A stretch of 50,574 nt of DNA from assembly GCA_910588975.1 (NCBI GenBank), contig CAJUSE010000012.1, positions 1 to 50,574 of the forward strand, in the 5' to 3' direction. Shown piece by piece: positions 6,176 through 15,010 of the stretch (position 1 is its first letter; every line of letters begins with the position of its first letter). A program made the translations under genes and the position numbers. The notes beneath the pieces are model-generated. The model saw only the letters and a program-made list of their open reading frames with translations. It ran no database searches and was not told the DNA's origin. Source of the DNA: an uncultured Oscillospiraceae bacterium. GTDB taxonomy: Bacteria > Bacillota > Clostridia > Oscillospirales > Oscillospiraceae.

Positions 6176-8788
6176 ATAGCTGAATTGTAAAATTTTTTGA
6201 GTTTTTGTGCTTTTTGACCTTTTTCGCCGCCAGGCTTTTTCCGTCTCGCAGATAACCACCGGCATGACGGCCAGGGCCAGGACGGTGAGCCACTCCGCCC
6301 CATTGAGGGGGACCACCTGGAACACCCGCTGGAGCGGGGGCAGCAGGAGCACCGCCAGCTGCATCCCCAGGCCCACCAGGAAGGCCCGGTTCATGGAGGG
6401 GTTGGAAAATACCCCGATGCGGAACAGGGACTCGCTCTCGCTGCGCACGTCAAAGGCGTGGAAGAGCTGGCACAGGGTGAGGGTGGCAAAGGCCATGGTA
6501 TTGGCCGCCTGGTAGGCCTCCCCGGGGTCGGAGAGGACATACTCCCCCAGCACGTAGGCCCCCAGGGTCAGAAGGCCCACCATGACCCCCTGCCACAGCA
6601 GCCGCAGGGTGAAGCCCCGGGTAAAGAGCCCCTCCCGGCTGCTCCGGGGCGGGCGGTCCATCACGTCCCCCTCCACCGGCTCCACCCCAAGGGCCAGGGC
6701 AGGGAGGGCATCGGTGACCAGGTTGAGCCACAGCAGCTGGACAGGCATAAGGGGCATCTGGTGGAAGTTCAGCACAGTGGCCAGGAAGATGGTCAAAATC
6801 TCCCCGATGTTGCAAGAGAGCAGGTAATGAATGGCCTTTTTGATGTTGGCGTAGATGCCCCGGCCCTCGGCCACGGCGGAGACGATGGTGGCGAAGTTGT
6901 CGTCGGTCAAAATCATATCGGCGCACTCCTTGGCCACGTCGGTGCCTGTTTTGCCCATGGCGCAGCCGATGTCGGCCGCCTTCAGGGCGGGGGCGTCGTT
7001 GACCCCGTCCCCGGTCATGGCCACCACCATGCCCCGCTTCCGCCAGGCGTTGACGATGCGGGTCTTGTGCTCGGGGGAGACCCGGGCAAAGACGGCGAAG
7101 CGGTCCACATCCTCCTCCAGGGTCTGCTGGGGCATGAAGTCCAGATCCGCCCCGGTGATGGCAAGATCCCCGTCGGTGAAGATGCCCAGCTCCCGGGCCA
7201 CGGCCACGGCGGTGAGCTTGTGGTCGCCGGTGATCATCACAGGGCGCACCCCCGCCGAGCGGCAGCGCTCCACCGCCTCCTTCACCTCGCTCCGAGGCGG
7301 GTCCATCATGCCGATGAGGCCCAGGAAGGTGAGCTCCTGCTCCATGGCTTTCTCGTCGGGCTTGGAGGTGGTCTCCCGCCGGGCCACCGCCAGCACCCGG
7401 AGGGCGCTTTGGGCCATGGCGTCGTTCTGGGCCAGGATGGCCCTCTTTTCCCCAGGGGTGAGCCGGCAGCGTTCGATGAGCAGATCGGGGGCCCCCTTGA
7501 CACAGGTGAGCCAGCCCCCCTCCCTCCCGCTATGTAGGGTGGACATTCGCTTGCGCTGGGAGTCGAAGGGGATCTCTCCCCGGCGGGGGAGCTCCCGCTC
7601 CAGGGCGGCCTTGTCCAGCCCGGCAGAGCGGGCGGCGGCCAGGATGGCCCCCTCGGTGGGCTCTCCCAGGAGGGTGTCCCCCTCGAAGTGGGCATCGCAG
7701 CACAATGTGGCGACGGTGAGAAGCTCGGTCTCGCTGTGGCCGGGGGCGGTCCAGAGCCGGCGGACGGTCATTTTGTTCTGGGTCAGGGTGCCCGTCTTGT
7801 CCGAGCAGATGACCCCGGCGCAGCCCAGGGTCTCCACCGCCGGCAGCTTTTTCACGATGGCCCCCCGCTTGGCCATGCGGCCCACCCCCAGGGCCAGGAC
7901 GATGGTGACGATGGCGGGCAGGCCCTCAGGGATGGCGGCCACGGCCAGGGAGACCGCCGTCATGAACATATCCACCATCTCCCGGCCCCGGAGCAGCCCC
8001 ACCCCAAACATGACAGCGCACACGCACAGGCAGGCAAAGGAGAGGGCCTTGGAGATTTCGGCCATTTTCTGCTGGAGGGGGGTCTCCGACTCCTCCTGGT
8101 CCAGCAGCAGGGCGGCCACCCGGCCCACCTCGCTGTCCATGCCGGTGGCCACCACCACCGCCCGGCACCGGCCGGCGGTGAGGACGGTGGAGCCGATGAG
8201 CAGATTGCTCCGGTCGGCCAGGGGGGTGTCGGTTGGGAGGGTGTCGGCGGCCTGCTTTTCCACCGGCTGGGACTCCCCCGTCATGGCCGATTCGTCACAC
8301 TTCACCCCGGCGCAGTCCAGCAGCCGGGCATCGGCACCGATGAGGTCGCCCGCCTCCAGCTTCAGAATGTCCCCGGGGACCAGCTCCTGGGCGGGGATGG
8401 ACTGCTCCCGGCCCTCCCGGATCACCCGGGCGTGGGGGGCGGAGAGCTGCCGCAGGGCCTCCAGGGCCTTTTGAGCGTTGTTCTCCTGGGAGATGGAGAT
8501 GGCGGCGTTGACCACCACGATGACCAGGATGATGACGCTGTCCAGCCAGTCCTCTCCCCCGCTGGACCAGAGGCTCAGCCCCGCCGCCGCCAGCAGCACC
8601 AGGATCATGGGGTCCCGGAGCTGGTCCAGCAGACGCAGCAGCAGGGGTCTGGGGGGCCTGCTCTGGAGCAGGTTGGGGCCGTATTTTTCCAGTCGCTGTC
8701 CCGCCTGGGCCTGCTCAAGGCCGGTGTGTGGGTCGGTCTCCAGAGTGCGAAGCACCTCCGGAAGGGGCCTGTCGTGCCATGTGGTCAT
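6167..8788 (-). CDS. P-type Ca2+-transporting ATPase (SERCA/PMR1 type)
   Basis: 873 residues. Order: N-terminal cation-ATPase domain (WHDRPLPEVLRTLETD), membrane pair, actuator domain with TGES in 'CDESAMTGESQPVEK', membrane helix 4 with the calcium motif 'IPEGLPA', phosphorylation motif DKTGTLT with Asp330, nucleotide domain, hinge 'MTGDGVNDAPALK', and helix 6 'LLWLNLVTDALPALALG' carrying the Asn and Asp that complete the Ca2+ site in SERCA pumps. Expected to export Ca2+ (possibly Mn2+) from the cytoplasm. ATG at 8788 is the first Met that begins the conserved domain; the open frame upstream has no homology. Apparently a single-gene transcript. Confidence 0.93.
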   Translation of the reverse strand: MTTWHDRPLPEVLRTLETDPHTGLEQAQAGQRLEKYGPNLLQSRPPRPLLLRLLDQLRDPMILVLLAAAGLSLWSSGGEDWLDSVIILVIVVVNAAISISQENNAQKALEALRQLSAPHARVIREGREQSIPAQELVPGDILKLEAGDLIGADARLLDCAGVKCDESAMTGESQPVEKQAADTLPTDTPLADRSNLLIGSTVLTAGRCRAVVVATGMDSEVGRVAALLLDQEESETPLQQKMAEISKALSFACLCVCAVMFGVGLLRGREMVDMFMTAVSLAVAAIPEGLPAIVTIVLALGVGRMAKRGAIVKKLPAVETLGCAGVICSDKTGTLTQNKMTVRRLWTAPGHSETELLTVATLCCDAHFEGDTLLGEPTEGAILAAARSAGLDKAALERELPRRGEIPFDSQRKRMSTLHSGREGGWLTCVKGAPDLLIERCRLTPGEKRAILAQNDAMAQSALRVLAVARRETTSKPDEKAMEQELTFLGLIGMMDPPRSEVKEAVERCRSAGVRPVMITGDHKLTAVAVARELGIFTDGDLAITGADLDFMPQQTLEEDVDRFAVFARVSPEHKTRIVNAWRKRGMVVAMTGDGVNDAPALKAADIGCAMGKTGTDVAKECADMILTDDNFATIVSAVAEGRGIYANIKKAIHYLLSCNIGEILTIFLATVLNFHQMPLMPVQLLWLNLVTDALPALALGVEPVEGDVMDRPPRSSREGLFTRGFTLRLLWQGVMVGLLTLGAYVLGEYVLSDPGEAYQAANTMAFATLTLCQLFHAFDVRSESESLFRIGVFSNPSMNRAFLVGLGMQLAVLLLPPLQRVFQVVPLNGAEWLTVLALAVMPVVICETEKAWRRKRSKSTKTQKILQFSYTK

Positions 8789-8916
8789 TGTATTTCCGCC
8801 CTTCCCATCCGCTGTGGATGCCTTTACTTGATAAGGGCATGATAGCCCATGGCTCGTCCGATTTGAAGGGAAACGTGGCGGCAGGGAAAAATCTTTCCGG
8901 CAGGATCGGAAAACAG

Positions 8917-8948
8917 CAGAGGACCGGCCCCCGGGGACCGGTCCTCTG
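8917..8948 (-). terminator. Terminator-like hairpin after the Spo0A-like gene
   Basis: An 11-bp perfect stem (8917-8927 with 8938-8948), 22 bp past the stop of the regulator gene on the minus strand. The T-run on that side is short (GTTTT), so termination may be partial, letting some transcript continue towards the ATPase gene. The rest of 8789-8970 holds no gene I can support. Confidence 0.6.
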
Positions 8949-8970
8949 TCTCGGATTTGTGTTGGAGCGG

Positions 8971-9660
8971 TCACGGCTCCGGGCCGCCCAGGGCGGCATG
9001 GTGGGATAGAATGCGGAGAAAGTCGTGGTTTGTAGGGCGCTGGGTGCCAAAGATGCTCTGGTAGGCAGGGCTTGACCGGGCATGGAGCCGGGCGATGAGG
9101 GTGCGGATGTTTTTCTCCACCGCCTGGGGCGTGCACCGGTCCAGGGCTGCGGCGTCGATGTAGGCCTCCTTTAATAGTGCGCAGCGCCCCTCCCCCAAAG
9201 CGCCGGCACAGCGGGCGGCCTGGGTGGTGCCCGCCCAACGCTCCCGGGCGCCCAATTCCAGCAGAAGGGCCAGGCACAGCCGGGACAGGCCCCCGGCAAG
9301 CATACGCAACGACCGGGCCACCTGACCCCAGGGAGCGGGCTTGACCAGCACGTAATCGGCACCCTGGGCCAGGGCCATTGCGGTGACGTTGGCCCCGCCG
9401 GCCCGGGTGAGGACCAGTACGCCTGCCCTGCCTCCCTGCCGGCGGTAGCGGCGCAGCACCTCCAGCCCATCCAGCCGGGGCAGCACCAGATCCAGCAGGA
9501 TCACATCGGGCTCCAGAGAGAGGGCCAGCCCGTAGGCCTGGTCGCCGTCCACAGCCAGGCCCGCCAGCTCCATGTCCGCCGAGCGGTGGACCCCCTCGGC
9601 CAGCAGACTGCGCTGGAGCCGGTCATCCTCGGCAATGAGGACACGGATGGGCCGGTTCAT
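8971..9660 (-). CDS. Response regulator with Spo0A-type C-terminal domain
   Basis: 229 residues. Residues 4-120 are a receiver domain with a full set of key residues: acidic pair E11/D12/D13, phospho-acceptor Asp57 (DVILLDLVLP), Thr85 and Lys107 (VLVKP). The C-terminal domain resembles Spo0A's effector domain: 'TPQAVEKNIRTLIARLHAR' aligns with the DNA-recognition helix 'SRVERAIRHAIEVAWSR', and 'YQSIFGTQRPTNHDFLRILS' with 'SLFGYTVSxxKxKPTNSEFIAMVA'. It is clearly diverged from canonical Spo0A and lacks the usual strongly conserved recognition-helix sequence, so it is more likely a paralogue than the master regulator. Its ATG overlaps the stop of the XRE gene (ATGA), so the two are translationally coupled. 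Confidence 0.8.
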   Translation of the reverse strand: MNRPIRVLIAEDDRLQRSLLAEGVHRSADMELAGLAVDGDQAYGLALSLEPDVILLDLVLPRLDGLEVLRRYRRQGGRAGVLVLTRAGGANVTAMALAQGADYVLVKPAPWGQVARSLRMLAGGLSRLCLALLLELGARERWAGTTQAARCAGALGEGRCALLKEAYIDAAALDRCTPQAVEKNIRTLIARLHARSSPAYQSIFGTQRPTNHDFLRILSHHAALGGPEP

Positions 9661-10013
9661 CCCTCGGGCGCAGTGGCATCCATCAGCCCCTGCAGCTCCA
9701 GGACCAATTTTGTCACCATGCTCCGGTCCACCGGGCTCAAAGCCGCCAGATACTCGGCGGCAAGCTGGGCTGTGCCCAGGCTGCGTTCACTGCCAAAGAG
9801 AAGGTAGTCGCTGCTCACGCCCAGAGCCTTGGCCAGACGGCCGAATTTTATCATGGTCATGTGCTGTTCTCCCTTTTCCACCTGGGAGAGAAACTGGATG
9901 GAGGTGTCCGCCGCCTCTGCCAGCTTCTCCAGCGTGAGCCGCCGAGCCAGCCGGGCCTGACGTATCCGCTGGCCTATGGCTATCGCCTCGGGGTCCCGCT
10001 CCTTCTTTGCCAT
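9657..10013 (-). CDS. XRE-family transcriptional regulator
   Basis: 118 residues. A Cro/CI-type helix-turn-helix occupies residues 13-70, with the recognition region 'TSIQFLSQVEKGEQHMTMIKFGRLAKALGVSSDYLLFG', typical of SinR-like and Rgg-type small repressors. The remaining 45 residues have a helical, acidic-hydrophobic look and may dimerise. ATG at 10013 has AAGGAG 8 bases upstream. First gene of a two-gene unit with a Spo0A-like regulator; a perfect palindrome sits at its promoter (10100-10119), consistent with autoregulation. Confidence 0.85.
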   Translation of the reverse strand: MAKKERDPEAIAIGQRIRQARLARRLTLEKLAEAADTSIQFLSQVEKGEQHMTMIKFGRLAKALGVSSDYLLFGSERSLGTAQLAAEYLAALSPVDRSMVTKLVLELQGLMDATAPEG

Positions 10014-10086
10014 ACATCCATCTCCTTTTCGTATTTCATCGGTGATGGATATAGCTTGCCACAATCATAGCAAATTGAAATCATCT

Positions 10087-10119
10087 ATTATAGCTATCAT
10101 TTACAATTATCATTGTAAA
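10087..10119 (-). promoter_or_regulatory. Promoter with 20-bp palindromic operator upstream of the XRE gene
   Basis: A TATAAT -10 box (minus strand, 10087-10092) is preceded by a poor -35 region in which a perfect inverted repeat lies: TTTACAAT / ATTGTAAA with a 4-bp centre (10100-10119). Overlap of the palindrome with the -35 suggests an operator, most simply for the XRE protein itself. The binding protein is inferred. Confidence 0.65.
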
Positions 10120-10127
10120 TTCTCTCC

Positions 10128-10167
10128 AAAAAAGGGCTGACAGGAACCATCCTGACAGCCCTTTTTT
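10128..10167. terminator. Bidirectional intrinsic terminator
   Basis: Stem from AAAAAAGGGCTG to CAGCCCTTTTTT with an inner CAGGA/TCCTG pairing. It terminates the foldase gene (-) and faces the XRE promoter region. Confidence 0.88.
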
Positions 10168-10182
10168 CCATTATCGCTGTAT

Positions 10183-11355
10183 TCAGCTCTCCGACGGAGC
10201 GCTCTCCTGGGGGGAGACACTCTCTTCGGGGGCCGTGCTCTCCCGGGCGGTCTGGCGGGCCTGGGAGACGGCCTGGAGTCGGGTGTAAAAATCGTGGGGA
10301 TCCAGCTCGTCATAGGCCTTGGTGGTGGTCACCTGGGCATCCTCCAGCCACTGCTGCATGAGCATATTGAACTTGTAGCTCTCGTCGCAATAGCTGCGCA
10401 CCTTGTCCATATTGGGCGAAAGGCGCAGGATGATGTGATAGCCGTAATCCGTCTCGATGGGCTCGCTGACCTGGCCCACCTCCAGCGCCAGGGCCCCATT
10501 TTCAAACTCGGGGACCATCTGGCCGGCATAGGCAAAGTCGTAGCCCTGGGGATAGTAGAGCTCGCCATTTTCATCCCGGCCATCCTGGCTGTGCTCGTTC
10601 ATAAGCGCATCAAAGAGGGTCTCGCTGTCCCCGGCCTGGCGCAGCTGCTCCCGCAGGCTCTGGACCTGCCGGAAGGCCTCCTCCTTCTCCTCGGCGGTGA
10701 AGTCCTCATAGCTGCCGTCGTCGTTGATGTGGCGGGTGGCAATGAGGATGTGCTTGGCGGCGTAGATGCCCTCGGTCTCCACAAAGTGCTCCACGTCGGC
10801 CTCGGTGACAGCCAGCTCTCCCCCTTCGGTCAGTTTCTCCCGCAGGTTCTGGTTCAGATAGCCCACCTCGTTAATGGCGAGAAAGCCCTCTTCGGAGATG
10901 CAGTGGCTCTCCAGCCAGCTCTGGTAGGCCTCCTGCCCGCCCGCCTGCTCCTTAAAGTCAGCCAGCTCGGCAGCCAGCTCCTCGGTCTGCTCGGCGGTGA
11001 GGCTCACCCCCTGCTCCTTGGCCTTGTTGCGCACCACCTGGTAGAGCATGGCGGCCTGCCGGGCGTCCTCCTTCATGGCCTGGGCGGTGGTGGTGCCGTC
11101 GGAAAGGGTGGTGTCCCAGCCCTCATCCCCCAAGATGTAGCCGTAGTACTGCTGCTCGGAGATGGCGTTGACCAGCCAGAACAGATACTCCTCGGCGTTG
11201 ACCCCCACCTCGTCCACGGTGAACAGGGGATCGGTGCTCCGGATGTCGGCGGTGAGATAGGCCATGTCGTCGGGGTCGGCGGGGCCTTTGAGCCCGGCGC
11301 AGCCGGAGAGCAGGGCCAGAGCCAGGGCGCCGGCCATCAGTGACTTCTTTTTCAT
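10183..11355 (-). CDS. PrsA-like foldase lipoprotein (parvulin-type peptidyl-prolyl isomerase)
   Basis: 390 residues. The N-terminus is a lipoprotein signal with lipobox LLSGC (Cys19). A helical SurA-like N-region is followed by a parvulin domain from about residue 200 ('IYAAKHILIATRH') to 'GQVSEPIETDYGYHIILRLSP', interrupted by an acidic insertion ('DDGSYEDFTAEEKEE'). A Ser/Glu/Pro-rich tail ends the protein. Members fold secreted proteins on the outer face of the membrane. GGAGG is placed 8 bases before the ATG. It is monocistronic, with its own promoter and terminator. Confidence 0.88.
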   Translation of the reverse strand: MKKKSLMAGALALALLSGCAGLKGPADPDDMAYLTADIRSTDPLFTVDEVGVNAEEYLFWLVNAISEQQYYGYILGDEGWDTTLSDGTTTAQAMKEDARQAAMLYQVVRNKAKEQGVSLTAEQTEELAAELADFKEQAGGQEAYQSWLESHCISEEGFLAINEVGYLNQNLREKLTEGGELAVTEADVEHFVETEGIYAAKHILIATRHINDDGSYEDFTAEEKEEAFRQVQSLREQLRQAGDSETLFDALMNEHSQDGRDENGELYYPQGYDFAYAGQMVPEFENGALALEVGQVSEPIETDYGYHIILRLSPNMDKVRSYCDESYKFNMLMQQWLEDAQVTTTKAYDELDPHDFYTRLQAVSQARQTARESTAPEESVSPQESAPSES

Positions 11356-11405
11356 ATTCAGGTTCCTCCTTGCCCGTCCGGCATGGGAGCGGACAGGCGA
11401 GACCT

Positions 11406-11434
11406 ATTGTAACACCATTTTTCTGTCAAAACAA
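11406..11434 (-). promoter_or_regulatory. Promoter of the PrsA-like gene
   Basis: On the minus strand TTGTTT (11429-11434), 17 bp, TACAAT (11406-11411). An overlapping TTGACA with TAGGTC at 17 bp is an alternative reading of the same site. Confidence 0.6.
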
Positions 11435-11466
11435 TGAAAACGGACGGCATTTGCGAAATGTTTACA

Positions 11467-11500
11467 AATTGGGGGCCGCCACAGACGGCGGCCCCCAATT
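11467..11500 (-). terminator. Terminator of the ABC permease operon
   Basis: A 14-bp perfect stem (11467-11480 with 11487-11500, six-base loop) directly after the permease stop. The T-run is weak. Confidence 0.7.
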
Positions 11501-11506
11501 GATTTG

Positions 11507-13489
11507 TTATCCTCGCAGGGTCTCCCGGCGGGAGAGGCGGTCCTTGAGCCCCAGCTCCTCCAGGGTCTTTAAGGTGGCATCAGCGCTGGCCTGAACGGTG
11601 ATGGAGACGGTGGTGGTGCGGCTGATCCGGCGGCCCTCCTCGTCCACCTGGGTGTAGGCCAGGGACAGGTAGATGTCGGTATAATAGCAATTTTCCTGCC
11701 GCTGGGCGTTATCCAGCAGGTAGCGCCGGCCGATGCGGCCGGCCTGCAGATCCTCCCAAACGGCGGCCCACAGCTGCCGGGCCTGGTCGGTGGTCAGCAC
11801 ATAGCTGGTGCTCCGGTCGGTGTCGGCCCCCACCAGCACTGTAGCGGTCTCGGTCTGGGGCGATGTACTGTCCCCTGCATTGAGCTTAAACTCTGCGCTG
11901 ACATCCTGGGTGGACTCTGCCGGACGCAGGTTCTCCAGCCAGCCGTCCACCACCTCGGCCTTGGTCGGGTCGCAGTCATCAAAGTAGGCCCATTGGACCA
12001 GCTCGGGCTGGTTGATCAGCGTCTCCAGACGATGGGCGTAGGTGCTCTCGGTCTCCAGCTCGGACTGAAGGAGGGGCACATCGTCATAGTAGCGCTCGAT
12101 GACCTCCCCGTTTTCCATGGCATAGCGCAGCCGCAGCCAGGTAGAGCGCCGGGTCTCCTCCCCCCGCTCGTTCCATTCGTTGTGGATGGCGGGGGCATCG
12201 GGGGCGATCCGGCTCAGGTCGGAGACCAGGTCGGCGTGGATGGCCGTCACCCGCTCGATGAGGGCAGGGTCGGTGATGTCCCGCTCCAGGCGGTTGCCGT
12301 CATCCCGGGGGTAGGAGTCGATGTTCAGATAGACGCTCTCCACCTGCTCGGGCTTGGGTACCCAGCGCTGGTAGCCGAAGAAATCGGCCCGGATGCCCAC
12401 CAGCAGCAGGGTCAGAACAACCGCCATGACGGCCACCCCCTTCCAGCCGTCGTCAAAGACCTGAAGGGTCTTTTTCAGCAGCATCCGGCCGGCAAAGGCC
12501 CCCAGGGCGGCAAAGAGAACAATCAGGGTCAGAAGGGCCCGGGTGGAGTCGCCGTGCAGGATCTGCCTCCACACGAAAATGCCCATGGTCAGGCCCACGC
12601 ACAGGCCGAAGCCGTACTGGAACACAGGCCGGACCCAACCCACGGTGACCAGATCCCCCGCCCGCTCCAGCTGACGCAGGCGGTAGACCCCCAGAGCGAT
12701 GAGGGTGAAGGCACAGCCCGCCACCAGGCAGTAACAGATGGCCTCCAGCACGCCGTAGCCTGTACCCTGCTCCACCAAGATCTGCAAATGGAGCACCGGG
12801 GTGAACCACCGGCACCACTCGGGCACCGAGCCGCAATAGCCGGCCAGCAGATGGGGCAGCAGCCAGTCGGCCACCAGGCTGAACAGGCCCAGGACCAGAA
12901 TGTTCAGGATTCCGTAGAACACCGGCAGGGCCAGCAGGTTGCCGGTGAACATGGCGCAGCACACCCCGAAGCAGAAAAAGAACATGGGGATGGCGGTCTG
13001 GGCCCCCAGCCCCAGGGCCAGGTTGAGAAGGAAGCGGTCATCCAGGACCAGCCCCATCGCCTGGGCTCCAAGGCCGGAGAAAAGGGTTATCAGGGCAACG
13101 ATCAGATTGGGCACCAGGATAAACAGCAGCCCGGACAGCCAGTTGGTGAGAAAGAGCCCCTCCCGGCGAATGGGCAGGGCGTGGAGCATCTGGGTGGCCT
13201 TATGGTCCATGAGGAAATGGAACAGAGCCATAGCGCAGAGGATGCCGTAGAGAAACCCAACTATGGGGGCGGCGGCCACAAATGACCGGAGCTCACCCCC
13301 TGGAGCGGCCATGGAAATGTAGCTGCCGCCCCGGTCTATGTAAAGGTAGATGCTGCTCAGCAGCGGGGCGGGCAGCAGGAGAAACAGGCCCAGGCCATAG
13401 ATCCCCCACAGGGGCCAGAACCGCTTGGCGTTCTTTTTCAGCAGGGCGGGACTGAACAGCCCCTTAAAGGACCAGGTCACGGACGGCAT
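11507..13489 (-). CDS. ABC transporter permease (YtrC/YtrD-like, large)
   Basis: 660 residues. The first about 390 residues hold some ten hydrophobic segments; the last 270 are a soluble, probably extracytoplasmic domain rich in Thr/Glu/Arg, followed by a short C-terminal region. This layout occurs in Firmicute ABC-2-type permeases paired with a YtrB-like ATPase. The ATG at 13489 has GGGAGGTGA 6 bases upstream and lies inside the ATPase gene, so the genes overlap by 26 bp. Substrate unknown; related GntR-linked systems respond to cell-wall antibiotics, which makes a role in envelope stress plausible. Confidence 0.8.
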   Translation of the reverse strand: MPSVTWSFKGLFSPALLKKNAKRFWPLWGIYGLGLFLLLPAPLLSSIYLYIDRGGSYISMAAPGGELRSFVAAAPIVGFLYGILCAMALFHFLMDHKATQMLHALPIRREGLFLTNWLSGLLFILVPNLIVALITLFSGLGAQAMGLVLDDRFLLNLALGLGAQTAIPMFFFCFGVCCAMFTGNLLALPVFYGILNILVLGLFSLVADWLLPHLLAGYCGSVPEWCRWFTPVLHLQILVEQGTGYGVLEAICYCLVAGCAFTLIALGVYRLRQLERAGDLVTVGWVRPVFQYGFGLCVGLTMGIFVWRQILHGDSTRALLTLIVLFAALGAFAGRMLLKKTLQVFDDGWKGVAVMAVVLTLLLVGIRADFFGYQRWVPKPEQVESVYLNIDSYPRDDGNRLERDITDPALIERVTAIHADLVSDLSRIAPDAPAIHNEWNERGEETRRSTWLRLRYAMENGEVIERYYDDVPLLQSELETESTYAHRLETLINQPELVQWAYFDDCDPTKAEVVDGWLENLRPAESTQDVSAEFKLNAGDSTSPQTETATVLVGADTDRSTSYVLTTDQARQLWAAVWEDLQAGRIGRRYLLDNAQRQENCYYTDIYLSLAYTQVDEEGRRISRTTTVSITVQASADATLKTLEELGLKDRLSRRETLRG

Positions 13490-14366
13490 AGTCCTCACCT
13501 CCCAGCTCGTAGATAAAAATTTCCTCCAGGGTCAAGGGCAGGGCCTCCATGAGGATGGGCTGGTAGACGGCCAGCCGGTTGGTCACCTCATCGGAGCGGC
13601 CCCGGACGATGAGGGTGTGGATCCGCCCTACCTGCTGGACGTTGAGCACCTCCATGTCCTCGGGCAGCACGGGCATTTCCCGGGTCTGGAACACCACCTG
13701 CATCTTCACCAGGTTCTCCTGAAGCTCGGAGAGGCCCCGCTCCACCAACACCCGGCCCCTGGACAGGATGCCCACATGGTCGCACACGTCCTCCAGCTCC
13801 CGCAGGTTGTGGGAGGAGACCAGCACAGTGGTGCCCTCCTGGGCCACATCGGAGAGGATGAGGGACCAGACCTGCCGGCGCATCACCGGGTCCAGCCCAT
13901 CCACCGGCTCGTCCAGCACCAGCACCCGGGGCCGGCAGCTCAGGGCCAGCCAGAAGGCGCACTGCTTCTGCATTCCCTTGCTCAGCCGGCGGATGGGCCT
14001 GGTCTCGTCCACGGCGGAAAAGGCCTCCTTCAGCCTGTCGTAGCGCTGGGTGTCAAAGCGGGGGTAAAAGCCCCGGTAGAACCGGGCCATGTCCCGGGTG
14101 GAGGCCGAGCCGAAGTAGTAGAGGTCGTCGGAGATGCTGACGATGTTCTCCTTCACCGCCGGGCTTTCATAGACGCTTTTGCCGTCCAGCAGGATGACCC
14201 CGCTGTCGGGCCGGTAGACCCCGGTGATGTGGCGCAGGATGGTGGATTTCCCCGCTCCGTTGGGCCCCACCAGGCCGTAGATAGAGCCGGTGGGCACCGT
14301 CATGGTCAGTCCGTCCAGGGCTTTGAAGCTGTCAAAGCTCTTGGTGACATTTTGCACTTCGATCAC
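13464..14366 (-). CDS. ABC transporter ATP-binding protein (YtrB-like)
   Basis: 300 residues. Walker A 'GPNGAGKST' near residue 37, a Q-loop replaced by 'SISDDLYYFG', signature 'LSKGMQKQ', Walker B 'VLVLDEPVDGLD' and switch His in 'VLVSSHNL'. The C-terminal 80 residues are an accessory domain. The signature LSKGM with a following Q is typical of the YtrB/YhcH group controlled by small GntR proteins. Starts with GTG overlapping the GntR stop (GTGA). Confidence 0.93.
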   Translation of the reverse strand: MIEVQNVTKSFDSFKALDGLTMTVPTGSIYGLVGPNGAGKSTILRHITGVYRPDSGVILLDGKSVYESPAVKENIVSISDDLYYFGSASTRDMARFYRGFYPRFDTQRYDRLKEAFSAVDETRPIRRLSKGMQKQCAFWLALSCRPRVLVLDEPVDGLDPVMRRQVWSLILSDVAQEGTTVLVSSHNLRELEDVCDHVGILSRGRVLVERGLSELQENLVKMQVVFQTREMPVLPEDMEVLNVQQVGRIHTLIVRGRSDEVTNRLAVYQPILMEALPLTLEEIFIYELGGEDYAVRDLVL

Positions 14367-14755
14367 TGGATGTTCCCTCCTTCCTGGGGCTCCGCTGCCC
14401 CGCCGGCGGCGGAGATGCGCTGGGCCAGCTCTTGGGGTGTCATGCCCAGAAAGAGCAGCTCCTGGGCGGCGGCGTCAAACCGGCGCAGCAAAAGCGCCCG
14501 CCGCTCTCCCTCCCCCTCCGCCCCGCCGGCGGCAAAGGCCCCTTTGCCCGGCAGCGTGTTCAGATAGCCCTCCTGCTCCAGGGCGGTATAGGCCCGCTGG
14601 ATGGTGTTGGGGTTGATGGCCAGGCTGGCCGCCAGCGCCCGCACCGAGGGCAGCTGCTCCCCCCGGGCGATGGCCCCGGTGACCATCAGGTGGCGCAGTC
14701 CATCCCGCACCTGCTCGTAGATGGGCCGGGCGTCCCGGTAGTTGAGACTGATCAT
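14363..14755 (-). CDS. GntR-family regulator (YtrA subfamily)
   Basis: 130 residues. Winged helix-turn-helix at residues 10-75 ('PIYEQVRDGLRHLMVTGAIARGEQLPSVRALAASLAINPNTIQRAYTALEQEGYL' in family consensus form), then a short dimerisation tail of about 50 residues rather than a ligand domain, which defines the YtrA subfamily. These repress their own ABC transporter operon. First gene of the operon; a perfect inverted repeat overlaps the transcription start region. Confidence 0.92.
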   Translation of the reverse strand: MISLNYRDARPIYEQVRDGLRHLMVTGAIARGEQLPSVRALAASLAINPNTIQRAYTALEQEGYLNTLPGKGAFAAGGAEGEGERRALLLRRFDAAAQELLFLGMTPQELAQRISAAGGAAEPQEGGNIQ

Positions 14756-14813
14756 GGCCCCGCCTCCCTTTCTCAGATCCTCGCTCCTCCGCCCTCCGCT
14801 GGGCGGGGGCGGG

Positions 14814-14873
14814 TGTATGAGTTCGCTTCATACAGTTCATTTTAAGTATATCCGCCAAAGAGCGGGGGTTCAA
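14814..14873 (-). promoter_or_regulatory. Promoter and operator of the GntR-ABC operon
   Basis: On the minus strand TTGAAC (14868-14873), 17 bp, TATACT (14845-14850). Just downstream, at about the start site, is a perfect inverted repeat TGTATGA / TCATACA with a 7-bp centre (14814-14834). The position suits simple repression by the GntR protein. Confidence 0.82.
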
Positions 14874-14926
14874 GGGGGTAAGTCTTACGATAATCTTACG
14901 ATTTTTGAAGTTTTCTCTTTTTTCCA

Positions 14927-14955
14927 GTGACATCCCCGCTGTTTTTCGCTATAAT
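14927..14955 (+). promoter_or_regulatory. Promoter of the HD-domain gene
   Basis: GTGACA (14927-14932), 17-bp spacer, TATAAT (14950-14955), about 55 bp before the start codon. Confidence 0.78.
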
Positions 14956-15010
14956 GGCTCTGCCGATCCCCTGTATCGGCCCGAACGCACCGGGCCGGAA
15001 AGGAGCCTGT

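Noticed and set aside
8789..8970. CTCGTCCG followed by ACGTGGC, reminiscent of the structured element
   Set aside because: Only two short words match and the hairpins are absent, so it cannot be counted as a third copy.
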